A stretch of DNA of 64,000 bases from Algoriphagus iocasae (GCF_014206875.1 NZ_JACIJO010000001.1:1-64000); one strand, 5' to 3'; shown: positions 48,466 to 57,874, numbered from the stretch's first letter. The notes: a model not told the origin generated them from the sequence alone. A program made the numbers and translations.

Positions 48466-50145
48466 ATGGCAAATCAAGCATATGATGCAATTGTAGTTGG
48501 CTCCGGAATTAGTGGAGGTTGGGCTGCAAAAGAGCTTACAGAAAAAGGAATGAAAGTTCTCTTGTTGGAAAGGGGACCTATGGTGGAGCATGTTAAGGAT
48601 TATAAATCCGCTACACTTGCCCCTTGGGAAGTGCCGCATAGAGGCAGGAGAACTCAAGAACAGTTGGAGAATCACCCGAATTTGAGAAGAGATTATGTTC
48701 TGAATGAATTGAATTTGGATTGGTGGGCGCATGAAGATGATTCCCCATACGTAGAAGAAAAGCCATTTACATGGTTTAGAGGATATCAAGTAGGTGGTCG
48801 ATCCTTGCTTTGGGGAAGACAATCCTATCGTTGGTCTGATCTTGACTTCGAAGGAAACGTCAAAGAGGGAATCGCGGTCGATTGGCCTATTAGATATAAA
48901 GATATTGCTCCTTGGTATTCCTATGTTGAGAAATTCGCTGGTGTATCTGGTTCAAAAGATGGTTTGGATGTATTGCCTGATGGTGAATTTATGCCTCCAA
49001 TGCCGATGAACTGTGTAGAGAAAGATGCAGCAGAAAAAATCAAAGAACACTATCAAGGTGCTAGAACCTGGACAATCGGTCGTCCTGCAAATATTACGCA
49101 GCCACTTCCAGGAAGACCGGGCTGCCAGTATAGAAATAAATGTTCACTAGGATGTCCTTTTGGAGGATATTTTAGTACGCAGGCTTCTACCTTGCCAGCA
49201 GCAGATGCTACTGGAAATTTGACTTTGAGACCTTGGTCTATTGTTAGAAGATTGATCTATGATAAAGACACTCAGAAAGCAACGGGTGTTGAGGTTTTAG
49301 ATGCTGAGACAAACCAAACAATAGAATACGATGCGAAAATTGTGTTCTTATGTGCATCAGCCTTCAACTCTACCGCGATCTTGATGAGAACAGCTACTGA
49401 TATCTGGCCAGGAGGTTTGGGAAGTAGCTCTGGTGAGCTTGGTCATAACGTAATGGATCACCACTTCCGTTTAGGAGCCAGCGGTACCATGGAAGGATAC
49501 GATGACAAGTATTACTTTGGAAGAAGACCAACCGGTCTTTACATTCCTAGGTTCCGAAATGTTGGCAGTGATAAACGTGATTACTTAAGAGGATTTGGTT
49601 ATCAAGGTGGAGCAAGCCGAAGCGGTTGGAGTAGAGATGTTGCAGAAATTAATTTCGGTGCACCTTTGAAAGAAGCGTTGACTAAGCCAGGACCATGGTC
49701 TATGGGTATCACAGCTTTTGGTGAAATTCTTCCTTATCACGATAACACGATCAAGTTGAGTGATACTGTAAAAGACAAGTGGGGAATGGAAGCATTGGTG
49801 ATGAATGCAGAAATCAAAGACAACGAAATTAAGATGCGTAAAGACATGATGGCTGATGCAGCCGAAATGTTGGAAGTAGCTGGTTTCAAAAATGTAAATG
49901 AATGGGATGCAGGTTATACCTTCGGACAGGGAATCCACGAAATGGGTACTGCAAGAATGGGTAGAGATCCTAAAACTTCTGTATTGAACGGAAACAACCA
50001 AGTTTGGGAAGCCAAAAACGTATTCGTGACTGATGGAGCTTGTATGACTTCTGCAGCTGCAGTAAATCCTTCCTTGACCTATATGGCTTTGACAGCTAGA
50101 GCGGCAGCTTTCGCAGTAGATGAATTAAAAAAAGGAAATCTCTAA
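48466..50145 (+). CDS. GMC-family FAD oxidoreductase (3-keto-sugar dehydrogenase-type catalytic subunit)
   Basis: 559 residues. FAD site AIVVGSGISGGWAAKEL (about 5-21). A cysteine cluster C-x5-C-x3-C at CQYRNKCSLGC (about 222-232) resembles the 3Fe-4S region of gluconate/glucose FAD-dehydrogenases. The catalytic His/Asn region is HEMGTARMG and AVNPSLTYMALT near the C-terminus. It has no signal peptide, but the next gene is a Tat-signalled small subunit, which in this family carries the catalytic subunit across the membrane. The likely reaction is oxidation of a sugar C3 hydroxyl, with electrons going to a cytochrome c. Confidence 0.92.
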   Translation: MANQAYDAIVVGSGISGGWAAKELTEKGMKVLLLERGPMVEHVKDYKSATLAPWEVPHRGRRTQEQLENHPNLRRDYVLNELNLDWWAHEDDSPYVEEKPFTWFRGYQVGGRSLLWGRQSYRWSDLDFEGNVKEGIAVDWPIRYKDIAPWYSYVEKFAGVSGSKDGLDVLPDGEFMPPMPMNCVEKDAAEKIKEHYQGARTWTIGRPANITQPLPGRPGCQYRNKCSLGCPFGGYFSTQASTLPAADATGNLTLRPWSIVRRLIYDKDTQKATGVEVLDAETNQTIEYDAKIVFLCASAFNSTAILMRTATDIWPGGLGSSSGELGHNVMDHHFRLGASGTMEGYDDKYYFGRRPTGLYIPRFRNVGSDKRDYLRGFGYQGGASRSGWSRDVAEINFGAPLKEALTKPGPWSMGITAFGEILPYHDNTIKLSDTVKDKWGMEALVMNAEIKDNEIKMRKDMMADAAEMLEVAGFKNVNEWDAGYTFGQGIHEMGTARMGRDPKTSVLNGNNQVWEAKNVFVTDGACMTSAAAVNPSLTYMALTARAAAFAVDELKKGNL

Positions 50146-50162
50146 TTTAAACGACGGAAACT

Positions 50163-50720
50163 ATGACTATGAATAGAAGAGACGCATTGAAAAGCGTAGT
50201 TCTGATGATGGGAGGAACAATGGTAGGTGCTACCGCAATCCTGACTGGTTGTACTCCAGAGCATCAGATCGAAGGTTTGAATTTCATGCCCGAAGACATC
50301 GCTTTTCTGGATGAAATTGGAGATACCATTATTCCTACCACTGATACTCCTGGAGCTAAAGCAACAGGCATCGGATCATTTATGGTGATGATGGTGAAAG
50401 ACTGTTACGATGCCGATCAGCAGAAAACTTTTGTCGATGGATTGAATATGATCAACAAAGAGTTTAAGGCTGAAAACGGTAAATCTTTTGTAGAAGCTTC
50501 TGCTGAGGAAAGAACCGCTTACCTCAACAAAATGTATGAAACTGCAAAAGCAAGCGAAGATCGCAGCCCAGCTGTCATCTGGATGTTGAAAGACCTGACA
50601 GTTTTGGGTTACTTCACTTCAGAAATCGGTGCGACACAAGCATTGAATTATGTGGAAGTGCCGGGAAGATTTGATCCTTGTATCCCATATAATCCGGGAG
50701 ATAAAGCATATGCTATTTAA
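50163..50720 (+). CDS. Gluconate 2-dehydrogenase subunit 3-family protein (Tat small subunit)
   Basis: 185 residues. Twin-arginine leader NRRDALKSVVLMMGG (about 4-18), followed by a Cys after ILTG that could be lipidated. The mature part, FMPEDIAFLDEIGDTIIPTT, is the typical opening of subunit 3 / gamma subunits of FAD-dependent sugar dehydrogenases. The partner is the GMC enzyme encoded 17 bp upstream. Role: chaperone and export of the catalytic subunit to the periplasm. Confidence 0.93.
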   Translation: MTMNRRDALKSVVLMMGGTMVGATAILTGCTPEHQIEGLNFMPEDIAFLDEIGDTIIPTTDTPGAKATGIGSFMVMMVKDCYDADQQKTFVDGLNMINKEFKAENGKSFVEASAEERTAYLNKMYETAKASEDRSPAVIWMLKDLTVLGYFTSEIGATQALNYVEVPGRFDPCIPYNPGDKAYAI

Positions 50721-50742
50721 TTTTATCCTTACAAAATAAACC

Positions 50743-50770
50743 GCCTGCTCCCAAAAGGGGCAGGCTTTTT
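50743..50770 (+). terminator. Terminator/attenuator before the Tat-lipoprotein isomerase
   Basis: A GCCTGCTCC / GGGGCAGGC stem (one wobble) followed by five T ends 2 bp before the next start codon, so it would hide that gene's ribosome-binding site as well as stop transcription. Confidence 0.75.
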
Positions 50771-50772
50771 AA

Positions 50773-51681
50773 ATGATGAACAATCCTAGAAGAAAATTTA
50801 TCAAAATGGGGGCATTGCTCGGAGTGAGCTCTGCTATCATGCCTTTACAATTTTGCTCTCCTGCCAAAAAGGAGGATGAAGTTCAGATGGAAACACCTGA
50901 AGTTTCTAAGTCGAAACTTAAAGATTTTGGAATCCAATTATATTCTGTCAAAGACGAAATGGCTGCTGACGCAAAAGCTACCATGACAGCCTTGGCTGGA
51001 TTTGGTTACTCACAGTTTGAGGGATTTGACGGAGGGAAAGGAGTGCTTTGGGGAATGAAGCCAGCAGAATTTAAGTCACTGACTACAGACCTTGGGGTGA
51101 AGATGGTCGCATCTCATGCAAATGTGTTTGATAATCTGGATGCACAGGCTGCCGATGCGAAAGAAGCTGGTTTAGAGTATCTGATCTGTCCATGGATTGG
51201 ACCTCAAAAAACGATCGATGAGTACAAAATAATAGCAGATAAGTTTAACAAAGCTGCTGAAACGCTAAAGTCGCATGATCTCAAATTCGCTTACCATAAC
51301 CACGATTACACATTTGTAAATCTGGAAGGTCTGGTTCCTCAGGATTTATTGATAGAGAATACTGATCCAGCGTTAGTGGATTTTGAAATGGATATTTATT
51401 GGGTGCATGTGGCAGGATTTAATCCTTCTGAATATCTGTCCAAATACCCTGGAAGATTTAAACTTTGCCACCTGAAAGATGCTGAAGCAGACAAAGGAGA
51501 TGGAGAAGAAAGAGGTGTATTATTCGGTTCAGGTGAAATCCCATTTACCAAAATCGTCAAAGAATCTATTGACTTGGGAATGGAATATTTCATTGTCGAG
51601 CAAGAAAGATTCGTAGGAACCAATCCTATGGAGGCCGCAGAAAAAAATGCAGCCTACCTTAAGAATGTTTTCGACTATTGA
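50773..51681 (+). CDS. Sugar phosphate isomerase/epimerase family, Tat lipoprotein
   Basis: 302 residues. The leader NPRRKFIKMGALLGVSSAIM ends in PLQFC, combining twin arginine and a lipobox-like Cys. The AP endonuclease 2-like barrel shows FGIQLYSVKDEM, FAYHNHDYTF, VDFEMDIYWV, KLCHLKDAE and YFIVEQERF, with the metal Glu/Asp/His residues. It is likely a periplasmic sugar-modifying enzyme. Last gene of the plus-strand set and separated from it by a terminator hairpin. Confidence 0.9.
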   Translation: MMNNPRRKFIKMGALLGVSSAIMPLQFCSPAKKEDEVQMETPEVSKSKLKDFGIQLYSVKDEMAADAKATMTALAGFGYSQFEGFDGGKGVLWGMKPAEFKSLTTDLGVKMVASHANVFDNLDAQAADAKEAGLEYLICPWIGPQKTIDEYKIIADKFNKAAETLKSHDLKFAYHNHDYTFVNLEGLVPQDLLIENTDPALVDFEMDIYWVHVAGFNPSEYLSKYPGRFKLCHLKDAEADKGDGEERGVLFGSGEIPFTKIVKESIDLGMEYFIVEQERFVGTNPMEAAEKNAAYLKNVFDY

Positions 51682-52320
51682 TTAATGGAAGGGATCCATG
51701 GTGTTTTGTGGCTTTTTGAATAAAAAGTAATAAATCACAATAATCAGGATAATCAGCAAAGCCACTTCAAATTGAGCCCAGATCTGAGATCGGTTGATTT
51801 GAACTTTGGCTTTGCTGATTAATTTTTGTCCTTCATCCAGCTGGATTTTGCTTAAGTTATCTAGATCACTTTTTGCCAATGCAATTTTTTGATCGTAGAG
51901 TTTTACCTGATTGGAGTTGACCCCAGAAGAATCAGAATACAAAAGGTCGTAGCTTTTGATAGTCAAATCATTCTGTATGATTTTCTTAAAATCAGTCAAA
52001 TAGCTGGACTCTTCTGCCGTCAGGTTGGTGTTTTCAAAGTCAATGATCAATTCCATTATACCATTTTCATGCCCTTGGATTTCATTAATCACTCTGGAGT
52101 AATCATAATCCAAATTGCAGTGATCGATGAGTTTTTGGATAGAGAAGAGTCGGTCAGAAATCTGGAAGATATAACCTTCCACCACCAATCTGTCATTATA
52201 AACTTCAGTAAAAGTCTTACTGATACTTTTGAATGACTGTCTTTCGGTTAGGTTTTTACCATAAATCAATAGTAAAAGTATCGAGATGGTGACAATTGCC
52301 GTTAACTTTCTCTTCTGCAT
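51682..52320 (-). CDS. Four-helix-bundle (4HB_MCP-like) membrane protein without signalling domain
   Basis: 212 residues: an N-terminal membrane helix (about 7-21), a long helical extracytoplasmic part (about 25-180) and a second membrane helix (about 184-200), ending shortly after in the cytoplasm. This is the sensor half of methyl-accepting proteins, with no HAMP or MCP signalling domain. It may pair with another protein. It overlaps nothing and converges directly with the isomerase gene, the stops being adjacent. Confidence 0.65.
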   Translation of the reverse strand: MQKRKLTAIVTISILLLLIYGKNLTERQSFKSISKTFTEVYNDRLVVEGYIFQISDRLFSIQKLIDHCNLDYDYSRVINEIQGHENGIMELIIDFENTNLTAEESSYLTDFKKIIQNDLTIKSYDLLYSDSSGVNSNQVKLYDQKIALAKSDLDNLSKIQLDEGQKLISKAKVQINRSQIWAQFEVALLIILIIVIYYFLFKKPQNTMDPFH

Positions 52321-52357
52321 AATTGGGACATTCTATTTTAAAACTTCGATCTATCGC

Positions 52358-53146
52358 TTATTTATTGGGCTTCTGGTTATAAACCCGCACATAATCAATT
52401 TCCATTTTTTGTGGCCATATATCTGTTGCCACTCCTTGCTGACCTCCCCAGCCTCCTCCAACTGCAATGTTTAAAATCAAGTGAAATTCCTGATCAAACG
52501 GCCACTCCTCAAATCCTTTTCCAGTATTTTCAAAAGTGAAATACAATTCATCATCGATGTAAAAGTCAATTTTGTTTTCTTTCCAATCGATGGCATAAAG
52601 ATGGAAATCAGAATCGAATTCTGAAACCATTTTATTACCGCCTTTTTGGGTTCCGATTTTATGATTAAAGGCTTTGGTATGAACGGTGCCATGAACTTTT
52701 CCTGGATCATAACCGACATGCTCCATGATGTCAATCTCTCCATTATTTGGCCAGCCGCCATGAAGGTTTTTTTCAGGAAGCATCCAAATAGCCGGCCAGG
52801 TGCCTCTTCCTGTAGGGAGTTTTGCTTTGACTTCAATGTATCCGTATTTCCACGCCTGCTTTCCTTTGGTCACTAACCTTGCAGATGTATAACCTTTTGG
52901 TCTGGATTCATCCGCTCTAGCTTCAATGATCAAAATGCCATCTTCTATTCTCGCATTATCTAAATCTGCTTCAGAATAGTATTCCAATTCATCATTCCCC
53001 CAGCCATGATCACCGACGTCATAACTCCAGTTTTTTGGGTTAGGTAAACCGTCTTTTTTGAATTCATCCGCCCAAATCAATTTGGCTTTTTGTGCGAAAG
53101 TTAGGCTACTGGAAAAAAGGAAAAGTAGTAGGGTTATTTTTTTCAT
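52358..53146 (-). CDS. Glycoside hydrolase family 16 (laminarinase-like)
   Basis: 262 residues, secreted (MKKITLLLFLFSSSLTFAQ). The GH16 active site is GEIDIMEHVGY with E137 as nucleophile, D139 and E142 as acid/base; the loop with the extra Met is the bacterial beta-1,3-glucanase type. Other landmarks are YGYIEVKAKLPTGRGTWPAI and the C-terminal DYVRVYNQ. It should cleave beta-1,3 or mixed-linkage glucans such as laminarin. It lies close to, but on the strand opposite, the 3-keto-glycoside set, so any link is only positional. Confidence 0.93.
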   Translation of the reverse strand: MKKITLLLFLFSSSLTFAQKAKLIWADEFKKDGLPNPKNWSYDVGDHGWGNDELEYYSEADLDNARIEDGILIIEARADESRPKGYTSARLVTKGKQAWKYGYIEVKAKLPTGRGTWPAIWMLPEKNLHGGWPNNGEIDIMEHVGYDPGKVHGTVHTKAFNHKIGTQKGGNKMVSEFDSDFHLYAIDWKENKIDFYIDDELYFTFENTGKGFEEWPFDQEFHLILNIAVGGGWGGQQGVATDIWPQKMEIDYVRVYNQKPNK

Positions 53147-53283
53147 GGGGTTTTAATAAAGGGGAAAATACAAAAACTTAACTTATTTAATTATGTTTTA
53201 AGTACAGGAACGAAGACAAACCGATAATTCCTGATTCTAACTACAATATTTGTAATTTAGCTACCCTATAAACCCAAATTAAC

Positions 53284-54447
53284 ATGGCCTATTATTTTAG
53301 ACTAGGAGAAATACCTCCGAAAAGACATACTCAATTTCGCCAGCCAGACGGAAGCCTTTACAAAGAAGAACTTGTTAGCTCTAAAGGTTTTTCGGGTATT
53401 TATTCAAATTTATACCATATCTATAACCCGAATGAAGTCAAGTCAATCGGGAAACCTACCCCTTATTCTTGGGAACCGGTAAAAGAACATGGACTAAACC
53501 AGACGCACCTGAAGACTTCCGGAGTGGAGGTGACTGGAGAGGATTACCTGAGCGCCCGGAAAATGCTCATGATGAATTCTGACGTGATGATGGGGATCTG
53601 TACCCCTCGGAAGCGGAAAATGGATTATTATTTTAAAAATGCAGATGGTGATGAACTGATTTATGTTCACGATGGATCTGGCGTTTTGTATTCCCAATTT
53701 GGAAAGCTGACCGTCAGAAAAGGAGATTATATTGTAATTCCACGAACGACCATTTATAGGTTCGAATTTGATGAAGAAGGGCCATTAAGGCTGTTGGTAA
53801 TCGAATCTCATGGGCCGATCGAAACTGTAAAAAGATATAGAAATGAAGTAGGGCAATTGCTTGAACATTCACCTTATTGTGAGCGTGATATTAGAACGCC
53901 GGAATCTTTACATATAGAAAAAGAGAAGGGAGATTATCTTATCCAGATCAAAAAACAGGGGATGCTGCATCCTTACACTTATGGTCATAGCCCATTGGAT
54001 ATAGTTGGCTGGGATGGATATTTATATCCTTATGCGCTTTCTATTTATGATTTTGAACCAATTACAGGAAGAATCCATCAGCCACCACCGGTCCATCAGA
54101 CTTTTCAGGCATGGGGATTTGTAATTTGTTCATTCGTCCCTCGCTTATTCGATTACCATCCTTTAGCTATTCCAGCTCCTTACAATCATTCAAATATTGA
54201 TTCGGATGAGGTTTTGTATTATGCGGAAGGGGAATTCATGAGTAGAAAAGGAATCGATCGAGGTTCTTTCACAATTCATATGGGTGGATTGCCACATGGT
54301 CCTCATCCTGGTACAGTAGAAAAATCCATAGGAGCAAAGGCAACCGAGGAATATGCTGTGATGCTTGACACCTTTAAATCACTCCAAATCACCAAAGAAG
54401 CGTTGGAGTTTGTTGATAAGGATTATCCAATGAGTTGGACAGAATAG
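53284..54447 (+). CDS. hmgA: Homogentisate 1,2-dioxygenase
   Basis: Opens the ring of homogentisate to maleylacetoacetate in tyrosine and phenylalanine breakdown. The 387 residues have the cupin fold: DGDELIYVHDGSGVLYSQFG and GDYIVIPRTTIYRFEF in the first barrel, and in the second the Fe ligands in HSNIDSDEVLYYAEGEF (His, Glu) and GGLPHGPHPG (His). It is shorter than the roughly 430-445-residue proteobacterial and human enzymes, as is usual for this group. It stands alone; hppD and the later steps are not in the window. Confidence 0.95.
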   Translation: MAYYFRLGEIPPKRHTQFRQPDGSLYKEELVSSKGFSGIYSNLYHIYNPNEVKSIGKPTPYSWEPVKEHGLNQTHLKTSGVEVTGEDYLSARKMLMMNSDVMMGICTPRKRKMDYYFKNADGDELIYVHDGSGVLYSQFGKLTVRKGDYIVIPRTTIYRFEFDEEGPLRLLVIESHGPIETVKRYRNEVGQLLEHSPYCERDIRTPESLHIEKEKGDYLIQIKKQGMLHPYTYGHSPLDIVGWDGYLYPYALSIYDFEPITGRIHQPPPVHQTFQAWGFVICSFVPRLFDYHPLAIPAPYNHSNIDSDEVLYYAEGEFMSRKGIDRGSFTIHMGGLPHGPHPGTVEKSIGAKATEEYAVMLDTFKSLQITKEALEFVDKDYPMSWTE

Positions 54448-54470
54448 AGCTCGTTCTTCTGACTCATAAA

Positions 54471-54502
54471 AAAGCCCCGAATTTCTTCGGGGCTTCATTT
54501 TT
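54471..54502 (+). terminator. Terminator of hmgA
   Basis: An AAGCCCCGAA / TTCGGGGCTT stem followed by a T-rich tail. Confidence 0.85.
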
Positions 54503-54518
54503 ATAATTTACTTCCTAT

Positions 54519-56150
54519 TTATTTATCGGTGATTTCAATGATTGGCTGACCTGTCGCACCACTCGGTAATTTGATGTCCAGCATCATAGATAAGGTAGGG
54601 GCAATATCTGTGATAGTAGCATATCTGGAGCTTTCACCAGCCGGAACATTCCAACCATAAAAGACAATTGGAACATTGGTGTCATATGTATATCCTGTGC
54701 CATGTGAGGTTCCTTTTGCTCCTCCTGTCAACCAACCTGGCTCCAGGATTAATAGTACATCTCCAGAAGACTTCTGGTTATATCCCATTTGAAGCGCAGC
54801 TGCTCTACCATGAGTAAACTCGCCATTTTTCATTGCATAAGCCGTGTAAACTTCTTTTACTCCTTTAAAGCGTAATAAGAAATTTGCAAGGTCTTCCTGC
54901 ATGTCTCGCAAGTTGATGCCTTTTTCTCGGATCAGGTCATGGTTAAGAAAAACCTGTTCGTTGGATAAGCTTTCAATCCAATCCCCTTCACCATAAGTCA
55001 ATTGTGTATATCCTTTCAACTGCGCGTTGATGTAGCTGTTGTTAAGATTTCCAGCTGGGATTTTTTCACTGATCATGTGTGTGGCAACATCGGCTACAGC
55101 ATGGTCAGCAGATAAGAAAATCAAATATTCACCTTTTCCAATATTTTCATCCAGGTAGTTTAAAAGTCTTTCGAACTCTAAATCCAGTCGTAGGTAATTA
55201 TCTTCAACTTCTTTGGAAGCAGGACCAAATCTATGACCAATGTAATCTGGAGAAGAAAAACTCAAAGCCAGAAAATCGGTTTCTCCTCTGTTTCCCAAGT
55301 TTTCACCTTCGATGGCTGCAATGGCAAAATCAAGAGTCATGGTATTTCCAAAAGGAGTGGAGGCAATCAATCCCAGTTCACCATTACCTGTTTTAAGGGA
55401 ATCTAAATTATATGGGAAAGTCGGCGTGTCTTTACCTGCAAATGGAGCTTCAAATTCATTGTTGTCCTCAATACTTTGCTTGTAAGTTTCGATTGGATAT
55501 AAGGTGTTCCAAGTTTGGCTCAAATATTTTTCTGCCACTTTTTTCTCATTGAAGCTTTGTACCCAAGCCGGTAAAGATTCATGATAATAAGTAGAGGTCA
55601 TAAACTCACCTGTTCCACTATCATACCAATATGCATCGCCTAAGTGTCCTGCTGGAAGACTTGCTCCACGATCTTTAATAGCGACACCCACCACTTTGGA
55701 TCTTTTGTTGGTGGAATATCTAAGCTCATCGGTGATAGTCGTCGAAAGTAAATTTCTTGGGCTGATTTTCCCACTTGGTTCAGATCCGCCTACAGCCATT
55801 ACTGTGGAGTCTTCTGCACAATAAAGAGACCCCTTCAAACTTCTTACATACCAGCTGTTGCTGATAATGCCATGAGTAGCTGGGGTTGTACCGGTATAAA
55901 CAGAGGCATGTCCCGGCCCTGTATAAGTTGGGATGTAGTTATAATGTCCGTTTTTCATCATAAATCCATCCTTCATCAATCTTTTGAAGCCACCATCCTG
56001 ATATCGGTCAGCAAATCGATACAGATACTCTTGACGCATCTGATCGACAATGATTCCTACTATTAATTTTGGTTTTTTTGCTTCAGTTTGGGCGAGAATA
56101 GGCCCAAAGCTCAGAACAGAAAGGAAAAATAAGATCCAGATTTTTTTCAT
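54519..56150 (-). CDS. PafA-type alkaline phosphatase family protein
   Basis: 543 residues with a signal peptide (MKKIWILFFLSVLSFGPILA). The alkaline phosphatase superfamily metal sites are visible: VGIIVDQMRQEYLYR (first Asp), PTYTGPGHASVYTGTTP with the threonine nucleophile about residue 77, SFSSPDYIGHRFGP and FLSADHAVADV (DH pair), then the final SHGTGYTYD histidine. This is the Thr-nucleophile, calcium-independent PafA group of Bacteroidota, a periplasmic phosphomonoesterase for phosphate supply. No Pho-box-like element was recognised. Confidence 0.93.
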   Translation of the reverse strand: MKKIWILFFLSVLSFGPILAQTEAKKPKLIVGIIVDQMRQEYLYRFADRYQDGGFKRLMKDGFMMKNGHYNYIPTYTGPGHASVYTGTTPATHGIISNSWYVRSLKGSLYCAEDSTVMAVGGSEPSGKISPRNLLSTTITDELRYSTNKRSKVVGVAIKDRGASLPAGHLGDAYWYDSGTGEFMTSTYYHESLPAWVQSFNEKKVAEKYLSQTWNTLYPIETYKQSIEDNNEFEAPFAGKDTPTFPYNLDSLKTGNGELGLIASTPFGNTMTLDFAIAAIEGENLGNRGETDFLALSFSSPDYIGHRFGPASKEVEDNYLRLDLEFERLLNYLDENIGKGEYLIFLSADHAVADVATHMISEKIPAGNLNNSYINAQLKGYTQLTYGEGDWIESLSNEQVFLNHDLIREKGINLRDMQEDLANFLLRFKGVKEVYTAYAMKNGEFTHGRAAALQMGYNQKSSGDVLLILEPGWLTGGAKGTSHGTGYTYDTNVPIVFYGWNVPAGESSRYATITDIAPTLSMMLDIKLPSGATGQPIIEITDK

Positions 56151-56256
56151 GATATATAAAATTTGAGCCTAAAGATAAGCATATGCTTCAATCCATAAAT
56201 TAAGACTTTGTTAAATGGACAAAACATGTGAGATTAGGTTTTTTAAATGCTTATCT

Positions 56257-57855
56257 ATGAAAAGACTATTTATCCTCATCAACTTTCTGATTATATCGAT
56301 TAGTTCCTTTGCCCAATCTCATTTTGAAAATGCACTCAGTAGCGACTGGCATAAAGAAAGGAGAGCGGCAGTGAGAGCAGAAATGCCGGCAAATTCTGTA
56401 GCAGTAGTATTTAACAACCCTGTGAAAAATCGCTCCAATGATGTGGATTATGTCTACCATCCTAATACTGATTTCTATTATCTGACTGGTTTGAGAGAAC
56501 CAAATGCGGTTTTGGTGATCTTTAGTGAAGACCGAGAAGTGAATGGCCAGAAAGTAAATGAAATGATTTATGTACAGCCACGTGATCCAAGATCTGAAAT
56601 GTGGAATGGAAAGAGACTGGGTGTAGATGGAGTGAAAGAGAAGCTGGGGTTTGAGAATGTCTTTTTATACGAAGAGTTTACAGCTGGCCAAAAAATAGAC
56701 TTTTCGGGATTCGATAAGGTATTGACCTTTGATTTATCGGAAGAGATTGAGGGAAGCAGTGCCAATGCAGGATTAAAAAACATGGTGAATTCATTCAAAC
56801 TTTCTTCAGGATACCCGATGGAAGTTTCTCCTGTAAATCTTCAGATGTATGAACTGATCCGGGCAACAGATATCGAGAATTCGGCAAATGTGGCCCAGAT
56901 TATTGGCAGGGCAAAACAAAGATATCCTGAGGTGGAAGATGATCCGGTATTAAAGGATTTCCTAAATGCGGATTCTCCCGAAAAGCGTATGGCTGTCAAA
57001 GACAAATTGCCAAACCAAAAAGTTGACTTATTTCTCTTGACACAAATCATGGATGGACTTCGGGAAATCAAAACTCCAGAAGAGCAAGAATTGATGAGAA
57101 TGGCTGCGAAAATCTCTGCCATCGGGCAAATAGAGGTGATGAAAGCTGCCAAGCCAGGGATGTCAGAGCGTGAGATTCAAGGGATTCATGAGTTTATTTA
57201 TAAACGATATGGAGCAGAAGATGTAGGCTACCCATCCATCGTAGGCGCGGGGAATAACGGTTGTATTCTGCATTATATAGAAAACGATCTGGAAAATATC
57301 AGTGATCGTTTGTTATTGATGGATTTAGGTGCTGAGTGGAAGGGGTACACTGCTGATGTGACAAGGACTATCCCTGTAAATGGCAAATTCAATGAGGAGG
57401 AAAAGGCTATTTATGAATTGGTTTTAAAATCTCAGGATGCAGGTATCGCTTTGTCTAAAATCGGGACTGATTTTGCGACAATCGGAGCAGAGACCAGAAG
57501 GATCATTGACGAGGGTTTGGTAGAATTGGGTATCATCAAAGCCGGCCAAAGACATAATTATTTCCCCCATGGAACGAGTCACCATGTAGGATTGGATGTG
57601 CATGACCGAGGAGGGTATGGAAGTCTAAAAGAAGGTGCGATTATAACTGTAGAGCCAGGGATTTATATTCCAGATGGATCTGATTGTGATAAAAAATGGT
57701 GGGGAATCGCAGTTCGAATCGAAGATGATATTCTGGTAACTTCCAATGGCCCGGTTAATCTTTCTGGAGATGCACCAAGGACTGTGGAGGCGATCGAGCA
57801 AATGATGCGAATTCCTAGTGTCTTGGAAAATTGGGTGCTTCCTGAGATAAATTAA
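56257..57855 (+). CDS. Xaa-Pro aminopeptidase (M24B, aminopeptidase P-like), exported
   Basis: About 532 residues from the Met that opens the signal peptide (MKRLFILINFLIISISSFAQ); a 14-codon extension is unlikely. N-terminal AMP_N domain (about 25-160; FYYLTGLREPNAVLVI), then the pita-bread catalytic domain with both metal Asp residues in LLMDLGAEWKGYTADVTR, His in HGTSHHVGLDVHD and Glu in VEPGIYIP and VRIEDDIL. It releases N-terminal residues before proline. It is the gene just before the GxxExxY unit. Confidence 0.93.
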   Translation: MKRLFILINFLIISISSFAQSHFENALSSDWHKERRAAVRAEMPANSVAVVFNNPVKNRSNDVDYVYHPNTDFYYLTGLREPNAVLVIFSEDREVNGQKVNEMIYVQPRDPRSEMWNGKRLGVDGVKEKLGFENVFLYEEFTAGQKIDFSGFDKVLTFDLSEEIEGSSANAGLKNMVNSFKLSSGYPMEVSPVNLQMYELIRATDIENSANVAQIIGRAKQRYPEVEDDPVLKDFLNADSPEKRMAVKDKLPNQKVDLFLLTQIMDGLREIKTPEEQELMRMAAKISAIGQIEVMKAAKPGMSEREIQGIHEFIYKRYGAEDVGYPSIVGAGNNGCILHYIENDLENISDRLLLMDLGAEWKGYTADVTRTIPVNGKFNEEEKAIYELVLKSQDAGIALSKIGTDFATIGAETRRIIDEGLVELGIIKAGQRHNYFPHGTSHHVGLDVHDRGGYGSLKEGAIITVEPGIYIPDGSDCDKKWWGIAVRIEDDILVTSNGPVNLSGDAPRTVEAIEQMMRIPSVLENWVLPEIN

Positions 57856-57874
57856 ATTCTTTTAGGAAAACTCT

